From: Clostridiales bacterium
GTDB lineage: Bacteria > Bacillota > Clostridia > Saccharofermentanales > Saccharofermentanaceae
Length of the DNA: 64,000 bases
Reading direction: 5' to 3'
Assembly: GCA_017480325.1 (NCBI GenBank)
Contig: JAFVAY010000003.1
Location: 1 to 64,000, forward strand
Shown here: one piece after another, positions 1 through 8,374 of the stretch
Layout of the letters: every line of letters begins with the position of its first letter
How positions within the stretch are numbered: the stretch's first letter is position 1
Translations under genes and position numbers: made by a program
The notes under the pieces: generated by a model
Told to the model about the DNA's origin: nothing
The model's input: only the letters and a program-made list of their open reading frames with translations
Database searches by the model: none

Positions 1-45
1 CCTATTCAATCTCGACGGCGGTAAACCGTCACTAATTAACTATAT

Positions 46-75
46 CAAGTATCAGCTGATGTGTTGGCTTTTTTT
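46..75 (+). terminator. Weak candidate terminator at window edge
   Basis: A 10-bp palindrome (51-60) is followed after eight bases by seven T residues (69-75). It could end a gene lying left of the window. The stem is short and imperfect, so this is only a possibility. Nothing else is recognisable in bases 1-133. Confidence 0.2.
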
Positions 76-133
76 ATCTGACTGATATTGGCGAATTATG
101 TCCGACGCGGGGAGTGGCTAATTTCACCTGACG

Positions 134-271
134 CTAACAATACCTTGTTGTTTTAGTTGAAGGCATTGATTGAACTATATGATTATTTTCACTAATTATT
201 AATTCAGCACCGCATTTATTGCAAAACCTTGCGCCATCATCCTGCTGTGCTCCACACTTTGAACAAAACAT
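134..271 (-). CDS. 46-codon zinc-ribbon stub, paralogue of the upstream gene
   Basis: A short frame starting two bases after the stop of the larger zinc-ribbon gene. It encodes 45 residues beginning MFCSKCGAQQDDGARF, with a CxxC...CxxC zinc ribbon (Cys3, Cys6, Cys17, Cys20) nearly identical to the N-terminus of its neighbour. It stops (TAG) before any membrane segment. The likely origin is tandem duplication followed by truncation, so it may be a remnant or a free zinc-ribbon peptide. No Shine-Dalgarno of its own is obvious; translation could be coupled to the upstream gene. Function unknown. Confidence 0.45.
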   Translation of the reverse strand: MFCSKCGAQQDDGARFCNKCGAELIISENNHIVQSMPSTKTTRYC

Positions 272-273
272 AT

Positions 274-672
274 TCACCTCGCCATTGATGTATATCTGGC
301 AATCTGCGGTAAAACAATTCCGGCATAAAGCACTACAATCACCAATCCGATAATCGATAAGACTATGCCTGCCTTAGGAAGACCGCTCGGCTGATAATGA
401 TCTTTCTTCTTGTTAGCGCTGATGGAAAGGATAAGACCCGGTATTCCGGCAAGTAAGCCTCCCCACATTGTTAAAGAAAGCAAAATAGATATAATTCCAA
501 GAATAAAGCCAATGATTCCCTTTACATTCTTGGGCTTAGCCTCTGATTCGTAAACGGTAGATCTTGGTGCATGGTTTGATACCGGTACAGTATTGTCACT
601 TAACAGGGCACCACACTTACTACAGAACTTTACTCCATCGGGATTCTGTGCTCCACACTTCGAACAAAACAT
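274..672 (-). CDS. Zinc-ribbon and DUF4190-type membrane protein
   Basis: 132 residues. Residues 1-25 form a double-CxxC zinc ribbon (CSKCGAQ...CSKCGALL) of the kind found at the N-terminus of many Firmicutes membrane proteins. Then follow a polar linker and two hydrophobic segments (about 50-80 and 100-122), together resembling the DUF4190 two-helix module. An AGGAG six bases before the ATG supports the start. The gene diverges from hicAB, and a long perfect palindrome lies in its 5' region. The substrate or partner is unknown; zinc-ribbon/DUF4190 proteins have no established activity. Confidence 0.75.
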   Translation of the reverse strand: MFCSKCGAQNPDGVKFCSKCGALLSDNTVPVSNHAPRSTVYESEAKPKNVKGIIGFILGIISILLSLTMWGGLLAGIPGLILSISANKKKDHYQPSGLPKAGIVLSIIGLVIVVLYAGIVLPQIARYTSMAR

Positions 673-698
673 ATAATTCTCCTGAATATATAAAAGAT

Positions 699-728
699 AT
701 TAGATTCACTTGGTAAAGTGAATCTAAT
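699..728. repeat. Perfect inverted repeat, 13-bp arms with GGTA loop
   Basis: Arms at 699-711 and 716-728 are exact reverse complements (ATTAGATTCACTT on the left arm). The element lies between the divergent zinc-ribbon gene and hicA. It would form a hairpin in the zinc-ribbon 5' leader, or could be a dimeric protein-binding site. No adequate T-run follows, so it is not a standard terminator. Confidence 0.7.
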
Positions 729-758
729 CTGATAGACGTAGTATATCAGCGATCTTAC

Positions 759-777
759 GCGCATCTTTTTTATGCGC
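759..777. promoter_or_regulatory. Palindromic operator candidate upstream of hicA
   Basis: GCGCAT (759-764), seven bases, ATGCGC (772-777): a short perfect palindrome ending one base before the hicA -35 box. HicB antitoxins typically repress their own promoter through palindromic operators, so this is the best candidate HicB site. Binding itself is inferred. Confidence 0.5.
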
Positions 778-778
778 A

Positions 779-807
779 TTGATATTATGCACCGCAGATG
801 ATACAAT
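779..807 (+). promoter_or_regulatory. Sigma-A type promoter of hicAB
   Basis: TTGATA (779-784), a 17-base spacer and TACAAT (802-807) closely match the vegetative consensus. Transcription would start near 814, just ahead of the AAAGGA ribosome-binding site (813-818) and the hicA ATG at 827. Confidence 0.75.
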
Positions 808-826
808 ACGTCAAAGGAATAGATAT

Positions 827-1015
827 ATGCCACTTAAACCGCGAGAAATGGAAAAGGAAATACTTGACGATGGTTGGGTATTCAAAGCACAAGTTGGTTC
901 GCATAGACATTATGTGCATCCGACCAAGGCCGGAAAAGTGACTATTCCTTTTCATAGCAGAGAGTTAAGTAAAATCGTTGAGAAATCAATTAGAAAACAA
1001 GCTGGTATTAAGTAA
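827..1015 (+). CDS. hicA: HicA-family mRNA interferase toxin
   Basis: 62 residues, a small dsRBD-fold HicA toxin that cleaves mRNA during translation when not held by HicB. The family signature is clear: DGW near residue 15, then GSHRHYVHP with the catalytic His at residue 26, then TIPFH and a C-terminal KQAGI. ATG 827 is chosen because AAAGGA lies eight bases upstream and the promoter places the transcript start near 814; an in-frame start at 779 lies inside the -35 box. hicB follows 13 bases later. The toxin-first order is typical of hicAB. Confidence 0.88.
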   Translation: MPLKPREMEKEILDDGWVFKAQVGSHRHYVHPTKAGKVTIPFHSRELSKIVEKSIRKQAGIK

Positions 1016-1028
1016 CCGGAGGTAAAAC

Positions 1029-1457
1029 ATGTTAACAACATATCCTGCATGCTTTTTCAAGGAAGATAATGTATATTCCGTAGTATTCCCTGACCTAGAT
1101 TGGCTGGCAACAAGCGGAGAGACAGAAGGCGATGCTATGAACAACGCGGTAGATTGCCTCGCCGGGTATCTTTATATGCTTAAGATCGAAGGAGATAGTA
1201 TTCCTTCCGCTTCTGCTATGAAAGATATTAATCTTAAGAAAGTAGCCAAAGAGCTTGATACCGATATTAAGGATGCTTTTGTTAATCTGGTATCGGTTGA
1301 TGTTGATATGTATGCACAGGTATTCTTCGAGAAGTCCGATAGAAAGACACTGACTATCCCCCACTGGCTTAATGTTATCGCCACTCAGAAGAATATAAAC
1401 TTCTCACAAACCTTGCAGGAAGCATTATTACAGAAAATAAAACAGCTACCTAATTAA
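1029..1457 (+). CDS. hicB: HicB-family antitoxin
   Basis: 142 residues. The N-terminal half (about 1-60) matches the HicB partial RNase-H-like fold: YPACFF, then a VVFPDLDW motif and an AMNNAVDCLAGYL helix. The C-terminal part (about 100-140) resembles a ribbon-helix-helix segment (LTIPHWLNVIA, FSQTLQEALLQKI) that would bind DNA. It neutralises HicA and probably represses the operon through the palindrome at 759-777. GGAGG lies six bases before the ATG. Its stop codon falls in the loop of the hairpin shared with thrS. Confidence 0.85.
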   Translation: MLTTYPACFFKEDNVYSVVFPDLDWLATSGETEGDAMNNAVDCLAGYLYMLKIEGDSIPSASAMKDINLKKVAKELDTDIKDAFVNLVSVDVDMYAQVFFEKSDRKTLTIPHWLNVIATQKNINFSQTLQEALLQKIKQLPN

Positions 1458-1468
1458 AGATAGCTGTT
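1434..1468 (-). terminator. Terminator of thrS at the convergent hicB end
   Basis: AACAGCTA (1441-1448) and TAGCTGTT (1461-1468) form a perfect 8-bp stem with a 12-base loop. Read on the minus strand the stem is followed by a T-rich tract (TTATTTTC). The stem overlaps the end of hicB, so it may also act for that operon. Confidence 0.5.
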
Positions 1469-1495
1469 GTTAAAAGCATATACTATAGTTTACTC

Positions 1496-3325
1496 TCAGA
1501 ACTCGCCAGGAAGCTCCAATGTCCTTTCAGCATTAAGCTTCGAGCAGACCTCAATGAACCTATCAAGAGGAACATTTCTTACCTGCTGATTAGAGCCTCT
1601 GACATTAACGGAAACCTCGTTAGCCGCAGCCTCTTCGTTACCGAGAACAAGGATATACGGATCCTTCATATTCTTGAATCTCTTGATCTTGTCTCTCATG
1701 TTGATGTCGTTATAGTCGACTTCAACACGGATTCCGGCTTCCTTTAAAGCCTTCTCCACCTTCTTAGCATACTCGTTATGCTCTTCGCGGATAGGAACGA
1801 TAGCTACCTGGTAAGGGTTAAGCCAGAAAGGATATGCGCCCTTGAAGTGCTCTGTAATGATACCGATGAATCTCTCCAGAGATCCGAAGATCGCACGATG
1901 GATAACGATAGGCATCTTCTGCGAGCCGTCCTTATCGACATAAGTCAGCTCGAAGTTATGAGGGAGCTGGAAGTCAAGCTGTACGGTACCGCACTGCCAC
2001 TCTCTTCCTAATGCATCCTTGATCTGAAGATCGATCTTCGGTCCGTAGAAGGCACCGTCGCCCTCATTGACCTCATAGTTACCTTCTCCGTACTTCTCGT
2101 CGAGGATATCCTTCAGAGCCGCCTCGGCCTGATTCCAGGACTCGATATCGCCCATGTAATCCTCAGGTCTTGTGGAGAACTCCGCGCGATATGTAAGGCC
2201 AAATGTCTTGTAGATCTCATCTGCGATAGAGATTACATCCTTGATCTCATCCTTGATCTGATCGGCAGTAACAAAGGTATGATCGTCATCCTGACGGAAC
2301 TCCTGAACTCTGAACAGACCGTTAAGCTGACCGGACTTCTCCTTACGGTGAAGTACGTCGTACTCACTATAACGGATAGGAAGCTCCTTATAGGAATGCA
2401 TCGTCCTCTTGTACTCGATCATGGCGTTAGGACAGTTCATAGGCTTTGCCGCCATAGTGTCCTCGGCCTCGATATCGTAGTGAACTGCGGTCTCATCGGA
2501 TGTAACCTTATCCTCGGCTGAAGTATCCTTGGTTACGCCTGGCACGATAAACATGTTGTTTACATAATGCGCCCAGTGTCCTGAGATAAGCCACAGCTTC
2601 TTGTTATTGATCAAGGGAGCGGAAATCTCGCTGTAATCGTGCTTAAGCTGAAGCTCACGGGAGTACTTCATAAGCTGGGAATACATGATCCATCCCCTCG
2701 GGAGCCAGTAAGCCATACCGGGAGCCGTGTCTCTGAACATGAACATATCTAGCTGAACGCCGATCTTCTTGTGGTCTCTCTCCTGAGCTTCCTTAAGCCA
2801 CTGAAGATGCGCCTTAAGCTCATCCTTGGAAGGGAAAGCAAAAAGATAGATCCTCTGAAGCTGATCTCTCTTCTCATCACCTCTCCAGTAAGCTCCGGAT
2901 ACGTTCTTGATCTTAAAAGCAGCCTGGAAAAGCTCCTGTGAATTCTCTATATGAGGGCCACGGCAAAGATCGATAAAATCGTCGCCTGTGTTATATGTGG
3001 TAATAAGCTCATCCTCGGGAAGGTCATTAATAAGCTCAGTCTTGAACTTCTGATCCTTGAAGATCTCAAGAGCCTCGGCGCGTGACACCTCTTTACGGGT
3101 CCAAGCCTCTCTCCTCTTTATGATCTCATGCATCTTATCCTCGATGACCTTAATATCCTCGTCGGATACAGGCCTCGGCAGAAGAAAATCATAATAACAG
3201 CCGTCTTCGATCTGAGGTCCGATAGCATATTGAACATTATCCTTACCGTAAACCTCTATAACGGCCTTAGCCATAACGTGAGCAAGTGAATGACGATATA
3301 CACTCAAAAACTCTTCTCTTTCCAT
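1496..3325 (-). CDS. thrS: Threonine--tRNA ligase lacking the TGS domain
   Basis: 609 residues. It charges tRNA-Thr. The protein begins almost directly with the editing domain: HSLAH (His12, His16) and DLCRGPH (Cys121, His125) form the editing site. The class II catalytic core follows, with PMNCPNAM (zinc Cys), a motif 2 region around RYSEYDVLHRKEKSG, DDDHTF, and motif 3 near FGSLERFIG. A C-terminal anticodon-binding domain begins near NPYQVAIVP. The N-terminal TGS domain of Bacillus-type ThrRS is absent; no earlier in-frame start exists and AGGAGG sits at good spacing before the ATG. Only 48 bases separate it from rluA, leaving no room for a T-box. TGS-less ThrRS forms occur in other bacteria. 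Confidence 0.95.
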   Translation of the reverse strand: MEREEFLSVYRHSLAHVMAKAVIEVYGKDNVQYAIGPQIEDGCYYDFLLPRPVSDEDIKVIEDKMHEIIKRREAWTRKEVSRAEALEIFKDQKFKTELINDLPEDELITTYNTGDDFIDLCRGPHIENSQELFQAAFKIKNVSGAYWRGDEKRDQLQRIYLFAFPSKDELKAHLQWLKEAQERDHKKIGVQLDMFMFRDTAPGMAYWLPRGWIMYSQLMKYSRELQLKHDYSEISAPLINNKKLWLISGHWAHYVNNMFIVPGVTKDTSAEDKVTSDETAVHYDIEAEDTMAAKPMNCPNAMIEYKRTMHSYKELPIRYSEYDVLHRKEKSGQLNGLFRVQEFRQDDDHTFVTADQIKDEIKDVISIADEIYKTFGLTYRAEFSTRPEDYMGDIESWNQAEAALKDILDEKYGEGNYEVNEGDGAFYGPKIDLQIKDALGREWQCGTVQLDFQLPHNFELTYVDKDGSQKMPIVIHRAIFGSLERFIGIITEHFKGAYPFWLNPYQVAIVPIREEHNEYAKKVEKALKEAGIRVEVDYNDINMRDKIKRFKNMKDPYILVLGNEEAAANEVSVNVRGSNQQVRNVPLDRFIEVCSKLNAERTLELPGEF

Positions 3326-3373
3326 ACAACCCTCCTGATAAACGCTGATAAAGCATTCTAGATACTACTACAA

Positions 3374-4003
3374 TTACAGCGAAAACTCCAGACGTTCACC
3401 CGTAGTTGGATGATCAAAGGCCAGATAATAAGACTTCAACACGAGTCCTTCCTCACTTCCCGGTCCTCCGTACTTGATATCCCCCAGCAAAGGATGTCCT
3501 ATATGAGCGAACTGAGCTCTTATCTGATGGAACCTTCCGGTAATTAGCTCAATATCGACCTCGGTACACTTCCCGTTAAACGATCCCGCCTCGTAGATAA
3601 GCTCGCAGCGCTTAGCTCCCGATACTTCTTCGTCATAAACCAAAGCTTTATTGGCCTTATCGTCTTTGACAAGATAGTTTATTAGCTTCCCTCCTCCGTT
3701 AAGCTCCCCTGATACCTTGGCCTTATAACGCTTGGTAACAGTACCTTTACGGATCTGATCCGAGAGTCTTGAAGCGCACTTGCTGGTCCTGGCGAATACC
3801 ATCACACCGGAGACATTACGATCAAGCCTGTGAACCAGACCAAGATAGACGTTGCCCGGTTTATTGTACTTGTCCTTGATGTAGGTCTTAAGAAAGCTAA
3901 GCATATCGGGAGCGTCCGACCCGTCAGACTGAGACAGATATCCCACAGGCTTATAAGCCACAAGAAGATGATTGTCCTCGAAGATTATACGCGGGGAGTC
4001 CAT
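3374..4003 (-). CDS. RluA-family pseudouridine synthase
   Basis: 209 residues. It isomerises uridine to pseudouridine in rRNA or tRNA. The catalytic motif HRLDRNVSG (Asp nucleophile in HRLD) and the flanking GVMVFART and RFHQIRAQ blocks place it in the RluA branch. There is no S4 domain. The ATG at 4003 is preferred because a weak AGG lies seven bases upstream; an in-frame TTG at 4021 has no ribosome site. It overlaps the end of the methyltransferase gene by 19 bases, so the two are translationally coupled. The exact target base cannot be read from sequence. Confidence 0.85.
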   Translation of the reverse strand: MDSPRIIFEDNHLLVAYKPVGYLSQSDGSDAPDMLSFLKTYIKDKYNKPGNVYLGLVHRLDRNVSGVMVFARTSKCASRLSDQIRKGTVTKRYKAKVSGELNGGGKLINYLVKDDKANKALVYDEEVSGAKRCELIYEAGSFNGKCTEVDIELITGRFHQIRAQFAHIGHPLLGDIKYGGPGSEEGLVLKSYYLAFDHPTTGERLEFSL

Positions 4004-4896
4004 CTGGAAGCCTGCCCGCAAGGAAGATTAATGTCCATATGGGTTATGGGGAGCCCGAGCTCGTCGCTTACAGTCTTTCCACCGAATCTCGAAGCGCATG
4101 TAAGATCAAGCACATTTCCCACGGCATTGGCGCCAAGTTCGGTAGCATAAGAACTGATGATAACGAACAAAGGCTTCTCGGACAAAAGCAAAGCCGTACG
4201 TGAGACAAACTCATATAATGATTTCTCTATCTCCCACAGTTCCCCCGTAGGTCCTCTTCCGTACTTCGGCGGATCCATGATGATGCCGTCGTACTTACGC
4301 CCGCGCCTTATCTCACGCTCCACGAATTTCCTGCAGTCCTCGTTAATAAATCTTACATAAGAGGACTCGAGTCCGCTGGCAACGATATTTTCCTTGGCGC
4401 GATTGATCATGCCCTTACTAGAATCAACGTGAACAACTTCAGAGGCACCGTGACATGCCGCAGCACAGGTGGCGGCACCGGTATAGGCAAAGAGGTTAAG
4501 AATCTTAATATCATCTCTTCCCTCTTTAACGGCATCAGATATAAGCTTGCCTGCAAAGTCCCAGTTAGAAGCCTGCTCGGGGAAAAGTCCGGTATGCTTA
4601 AAAGAAGTAGGCTCGATAATAAACTCCAGATGTTTACCAAGGGAATCATAACCTATCTTCCAGCTAGAAGGCATAGACTTTATCTTCTGCCAGGAGCCTC
4701 CCCCGGTATTACTTCTGTTATAAACAGCATTCGGAGAAGGAAGCTCATCCCAAGAGGCTTCTCTTCCTTTAACGGTAACGGGCCACACAGCCTGAGGATC
4801 AGGACGCCTCAGAAGGATATCTCCCCAGCGCTCATACTTGTCCTGAGAACCTGCATACAGGACCTCATAATCCTTCCATCCGTCAGCAATAAACAA
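3985..4896 (-). CDS. Class I SAM-dependent RNA methyltransferase (COG1092-like)
   Basis: 303 residues, TTG start with AAAGG nine bases upstream. A Rossmann SAM domain follows an N-terminal half of the RlmI/RlmK type: NLFAYTGAAT is the SAM-binding loop, VHVDSSKGM the acidic strand end, and MDPPKYGRG the catalytic motif. It lacks the N-terminal PUA domain of classical RlmI. The gene sits in a likely operon with an upstream lipoprotein and a downstream pseudouridine synthase. The neighbouring synthase makes rRNA the likely target, but the site is unknown. A second, PUA-like-containing paralogue lies at 60337-61560. Confidence 0.8.
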   Translation of the reverse strand: MFIADGWKDYEVLYAGSQDKYERWGDILLRRPDPQAVWPVTVKGREASWDELPSPNAVYNRSNTGGGSWQKIKSMPSSWKIGYDSLGKHLEFIIEPTSFKHTGLFPEQASNWDFAGKLISDAVKEGRDDIKILNLFAYTGAATCAAACHGASEVVHVDSSKGMINRAKENIVASGLESSYVRFINEDCRKFVEREIRRGRKYDGIIMDPPKYGRGPTGELWEIEKSLYEFVSRTALLLSEKPLFVIISSYATELGANAVGNVLDLTCASRFGGKTVSDELGLPITHMDINLPCGQASRWTPRV

Positions 4897-4914
4897 ATTC
4901 AGATACCTTTACTG

Positions 4915-5763
4915 TCAGCGTACTGAAATCGAACCGGTAGAAGCAACTACCCCGCCGTCAAAGATCAGCTCAACCTCATATGAACCGGAGGAATAGTTCT
5001 CTCCGTAGAATTCACAGTAAGCAACGGTCCTGCCGTCTGTTCCCACCTCAATAGTCTGAAGAACAGTGCCGTCTTTGATAAGATCAGCCTCGAAGGTCAT
5101 ATACATGGGCCTGTCGAAATAAACATATCCTACAAGCGCATCGGCAGAAGAAATCGAGTTACCCTCTACAGGATTACCCATCATAGGATCGAGCCAAATA
5201 GCATCGATCACGCACTCATCGAAGAACGGCTCATAGAATGAAGTAGGCATACCGTTCTCATCCACATAGACAAGGGATTCGTAAGGGTCGAAGAAGGTAT
5301 CGACAAGCTCGGAAAAATCAGTTATTGTCCAGTCTCCCTTGCTGCTCTTAAGAACGAAGGTGATCTCGACATCCTCTCTGTCACAATCCTCCAGAGCATC
5401 GGCAACCTCATCCACTGTACCCATAGGGATATCTTCAACGGTAATAACATTACTGAAGGTCACGGGGATCTTAACCGTAGTCCTGTTCTTATTGACCTTA
5501 GCCTCCCCGAACTCATATGATGTTCCGGAGATCCCCTCAAGAGCGAAGCTCAGGCTGTCCTCCAGTAACTCGGGTACAACAAAGGTCTCCTCACCGGCCA
5601 ATCCTTCTACCGGATCGGAATAGAAGGTATTAAGAGCATTCTCTAAGACCTTAGAAGCCTCCCTGGCAGTGAATTTCTCTAATATAGAGCATCCCGAAGC
5701 CGAGATGACAAGGCTTGCAGCCATTAATATACATATTATTTTCTTGGTCAATGTCCTACTCAT
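4915..5763 (-). CDS. Uncharacterised lipoprotein
   Basis: 282 residues with a lipoprotein signal peptide: KK, a hydrophobic stretch, then the lipobox VISASGC (Cys about 25). The mature part is acidic and shows repeated beta-like stretches. Residues about 60-160 resemble a DUF-type domain with a TVKIPVTFSN core; the C-terminus (VYFDRPMYMTFEADLI...) looks like a separate beta domain. It should sit on the outer face of the membrane. AAGGTG six bases before the ATG supports the start. The function is not recognised. It heads the methyltransferase-rluA-thrS gene string and diverges from a two-component system. Confidence 0.7.
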   Translation of the reverse strand: MSRTLTKKIICILMAASLVISASGCSILEKFTAREASKVLENALNTFYSDPVEGLAGEETFVVPELLEDSLSFALEGISGTSYEFGEAKVNKNRTTVKIPVTFSNVITVEDIPMGTVDEVADALEDCDREDVEITFVLKSSKGDWTITDFSELVDTFFDPYESLVYVDENGMPTSFYEPFFDECVIDAIWLDPMMGNPVEGNSISSADALVGYVYFDRPMYMTFEADLIKDGTVLQTIEVGTDGRTVAYCEFYGENYSSGSYEVELIFDGGVVASTGSISVR

Positions 5764-5796
5764 AATTCACCTTAAATTTACAAACATATGGCACTC

Positions 5797-5831
5797 ATTA
5801 TACAACAATCGACACTTTTTTAATATATAAT
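5797..5831. promoter_or_regulatory. Divergent promoter region (-10 boxes only)
   Basis: A TATAAT at 5826-5831 faces the response-regulator gene. Another TATAAT on the minus strand (5797-5802) faces the lipoprotein gene. Neither has a convincing -35 at 16-18 bases, so both may need an activator or be weak. Confidence 0.35.
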
Positions 5832-5872
5832 GGGTAAAGCTAGAAAATGGGAAAAATCGGAAAGGATGCATC

Positions 5873-6568
5873 ATGGTACAGACTCCGCATATACTGATAT
5901 GTGATGACGATCCCATCGTCCACGAATCATTAAGGCTTTATCTGGACAATGAACATTACACTCATTCGGACGCATACGACGGGAATGAGTCCCTGAAGCT
6001 TGCCAAGGAAGACAAGCCCGATCTTATTCTTCTAGACGTTATGATGCCTCAGATGAACGGTCTCGATGTTTGCCGCGAATTACGAAAAACGATGTCCACT
6101 CCCATTATCATCCTTACAGCCAAGGGCGAGGAGATCGACAGAGTATTAGGTCTGGAGCTTGGTGCTGACGATTATATAGTAAAGCCCTTCTCCCCAAGAG
6201 AGGTAGTTGCCAGGATCAAAGCCGTATTAAGAAGGACCGAATCATCTCAGGAACAGCCTTCTAATAATCACATCCTAAGATTTGACAGTCTTGAGATCAA
6301 CATCGAGAACTATTCGGTCAAGATCGATTCGAGAGTGATACCGTTCACTCCCAAAGAGGTAGAGATACTTCATCTTCTCGCCTCTCACCCCGGTACCGTT
6401 ATGAGCAGAGATCAGATATTACGCTCTGTCTGGGGCAACAGCTTCGACGGAGATCTTCGCACCATTGATACCCATATCAAGAGGATAAGACAGAAGATCA
6501 CATACGACGGCAGCAGATGGAACATCTCTACCGTATACGGAGTAGGCTACAAATTCGAGGTCTCATAA
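5873..6568 (+). CDS. OmpR/PhoB-family response regulator
   Basis: 231 residues. The receiver domain (1-120) has the acidic pocket DDD near residue 11, phosphoacceptor Asp55 in LLDVMMP, Thr in LTAKG and Lys in VKPFSP. The C-terminal winged-helix domain (about 135-230) ends with the canonical VYGVGYKFE. It is phosphorylated by the kinase encoded immediately downstream and then binds DNA. GGAAAGG precedes the ATG. The regulon is not evident; the kinase stop-to-start junction has no gap, so both proteins are co-translated. Confidence 0.93.
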   Translation: MVQTPHILICDDDPIVHESLRLYLDNEHYTHSDAYDGNESLKLAKEDKPDLILLDVMMPQMNGLDVCRELRKTMSTPIIILTAKGEEIDRVLGLELGADDYIVKPFSPREVVARIKAVLRRTESSQEQPSNNHILRFDSLEINIENYSVKIDSRVIPFTPKEVEILHLLASHPGTVMSRDQILRSVWGNSFDGDLRTIDTHIKRIRQKITYDGSRWNISTVYGVGYKFEVS

Positions 6569-8374
6569 GTGTTTCATCACAGCTTTATAATGCGAAGAAT
6601 GTTCATGCTGGTGTTTATCGCACTGGCAGCCTCTGCCGTATTGGCAGCAGTAGCATTCGGCATCGCAGGAAGAACAGCCTCCTTTAATCATGATGTCGAG
6701 GAAGCAGACGCTCAGTTCCGTAAAATGACCGAGGTAGTTATGGATTCTTCCGACGAGCTGTCTATACAGGATATATATGTCTATATTCTTTATCCGGCTT
6801 CAGTATCCAATCGAAGCTACTTCATCACCGATGCGGAAGGAAGCCTCGTAGCTCCCGAGAGCATCCATTCAGGCAGCAATGCTAATCTGTCCGATGCAGT
6901 TGAATACATAGGTAATAATCTTAACAATGACAGTGTCTGGACGAATGATATCGCCTTCCTTAACCACAGCTTCTACTCAGAGCAGACAATGCTGATCAAG
7001 GCCCCTTTCCAAAACGACGGCAGCTCCTATTACCTGATCATGCTGGCATTGATCAATGAATCCGATGACATCATCAATGACTATATTAATATCCTCCTAC
7101 TCTCTACTCTGGCTGCGGCTCTCGCGATGCTGGTGCCTACAGTCTTCTTCGTCGAACTGGTAACGGAGCCTCTGCAGGACGTTAACAGAGTTGCCAAGGA
7201 ATACGGACGCGGCAATCTTAAGGTCAGAGCCAACGAGAACCACGTGGGAGAAGCCGGCGAACTGGCTTCGTCCTTCAACAGCATGGCAAGCAAGCTGTCC
7301 AAGTCTATTAATGAGCTTACGAACGAACGTAACAAGCTCGAGAACATTTTTAACGTCATATCCGAAGGCATCATAGTATTCGATAAGGACGGAACTGTCA
7401 CGTTCTCGAATGATAAGATGAAGGATATTTTCGCGAAGGTGCAGCACAAGAACACCTTTGCCGCCAAGCTTCAGATAGTTCCCTTCGAGGTCTTCTGGGA
7501 GGACCTTCAGGAATGTATGACCTCAGGAGAGAACAAGAAGAGGGTCGAAGAGAGCACCAACTACGCTTATGAGTACACTATAATCCCCCGACATGATGCC
7601 GATGACGAGAGCATCTGTGTCGGAGCCACCGCTTTCTTCAGAGACATTACAGAGGAACATAAGCTCGACATGACAAGACGTGACTACGTGGCTAATATCT
7701 CCCACGAGCTCAGAACTCCTCTACAGACATTAAGAGGTCTTATCGAGCCCTTGGCAGACGGTATGGTAAAGACGGACGAGGACAGATTAAGGTATTACAA
7801 CATCATCCTCGACGAGACCCTAAGACTGTCGAGACTTATTGACGACATGCTCGAGCTGTCGAAGCTTCAGTCTAGGACCATAGCCTTTAATATGTATCCT
7901 TTTGACCTGAATGAGCTTCTGGACAGCATTCTCGCAAGGTTCACTCCCGTCATGAAGGATGCCGGCATATTCTTCAGTGTCCACAGCACCACCGGTAAGC
8001 TTCCCACGGTAATGGGCAACCCAGATCGTGTCAATCAGATCCTGGTCATCCTTCTTGATAACGCCAAGAAATACACGCCTTCAGGAGGAAGCATAACCAT
8101 CACCAGCGACTATAACGAGGAGATCGGCAAGGTCTATATCTCAGTCTCGGATACGGGGCAAGGAATACATGAGTATGATATAAATCATATTTTCGAGAGG
8201 TTCTTCAAGGCAGACCGCGCCAGAGGCAAGAAAGGAACGGGGCTCGGCCTTGCCATTGCCAAGGAGCTTCTCACCTACATGGGCGAAGACATAACCGTGG
8301 AGAGCGAATACGGCAAAGGCACCAAGTTCACCTTCACTCTTAAGAAAGCCGAAGCCGCCAACACATGGGAGTAA
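6569..8374 (+). CDS. Membrane sensor histidine kinase (HAMP-PAS-HisKA-HATPase)
   Basis: 601 residues, GTG start directly after the regulator stop (an ATG at 6590 is an alternative). Order: TM1 about 10-32, extracellular sensor about 33-170, TM2 about 172-195, HAMP about 196-250, PAS about 255-370, HisKA with ISHELRTPLQ (phospho-His379), then HATPase with N (LLDNAKKYT), G1 (DTGQGI), F (FERFFKADRAR) and G2 (GTGLGLAI) boxes. The layout resembles WalK/PhoR-type kinases. The signal is unknown. The 3' end overlaps rluF by 10 bases. Confidence 0.92.
   Translation: MFHHSFIMRRMFMLVFIALAASAVLAAVAFGIAGRTASFNHDVEEADAQFRKMTEVVMDSSDELSIQDIYVYILYPASVSNRSYFITDAEGSLVAPESIHSGSNANLSDAVEYIGNNLNNDSVWTNDIAFLNHSFYSEQTMLIKAPFQNDGSSYYLIMLALINESDDIINDYINILLLSTLAAALAMLVPTVFFVELVTEPLQDVNRVAKEYGRGNLKVRANENHVGEAGELASSFNSMASKLSKSINELTNERNKLENIFNVISEGIIVFDKDGTVTFSNDKMKDIFAKVQHKNTFAAKLQIVPFEVFWEDLQECMTSGENKKRVEESTNYAYEYTIIPRHDADDESICVGATAFFRDITEEHKLDMTRRDYVANISHELRTPLQTLRGLIEPLADGMVKTDEDRLRYYNIILDETLRLSRLIDDMLELSKLQSRTIAFNMYPFDLNELLDSILARFTPVMKDAGIFFSVHSTTGKLPTVMGNPDRVNQILVILLDNAKKYTPSGGSITITSDYNEEIGKVYISVSDTGQGIHEYDINHIFERFFKADRARGKKGTGLGLAIAKELLTYMGEDITVESEYGKGTKFTFTLKKAEAANTWE

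Noticed and set aside
11-31. GACGG...CCGTC inverted repeat at the left edge as a terminator
   Set aside because: No T-run follows it on either strand and the flanking gene is outside the window.
779-826. HicA start at 779
   Set aside because: That codon overlaps the -35 box, upstream of the predicted transcript start; the ATG at 827 has a well-placed AAAGGA and matches family length.
3326-3373. T-box riboswitch for thrS
   Set aside because: Only 48 bases lie between rluA and thrS; no specifier loop or T-box sequence can fit.
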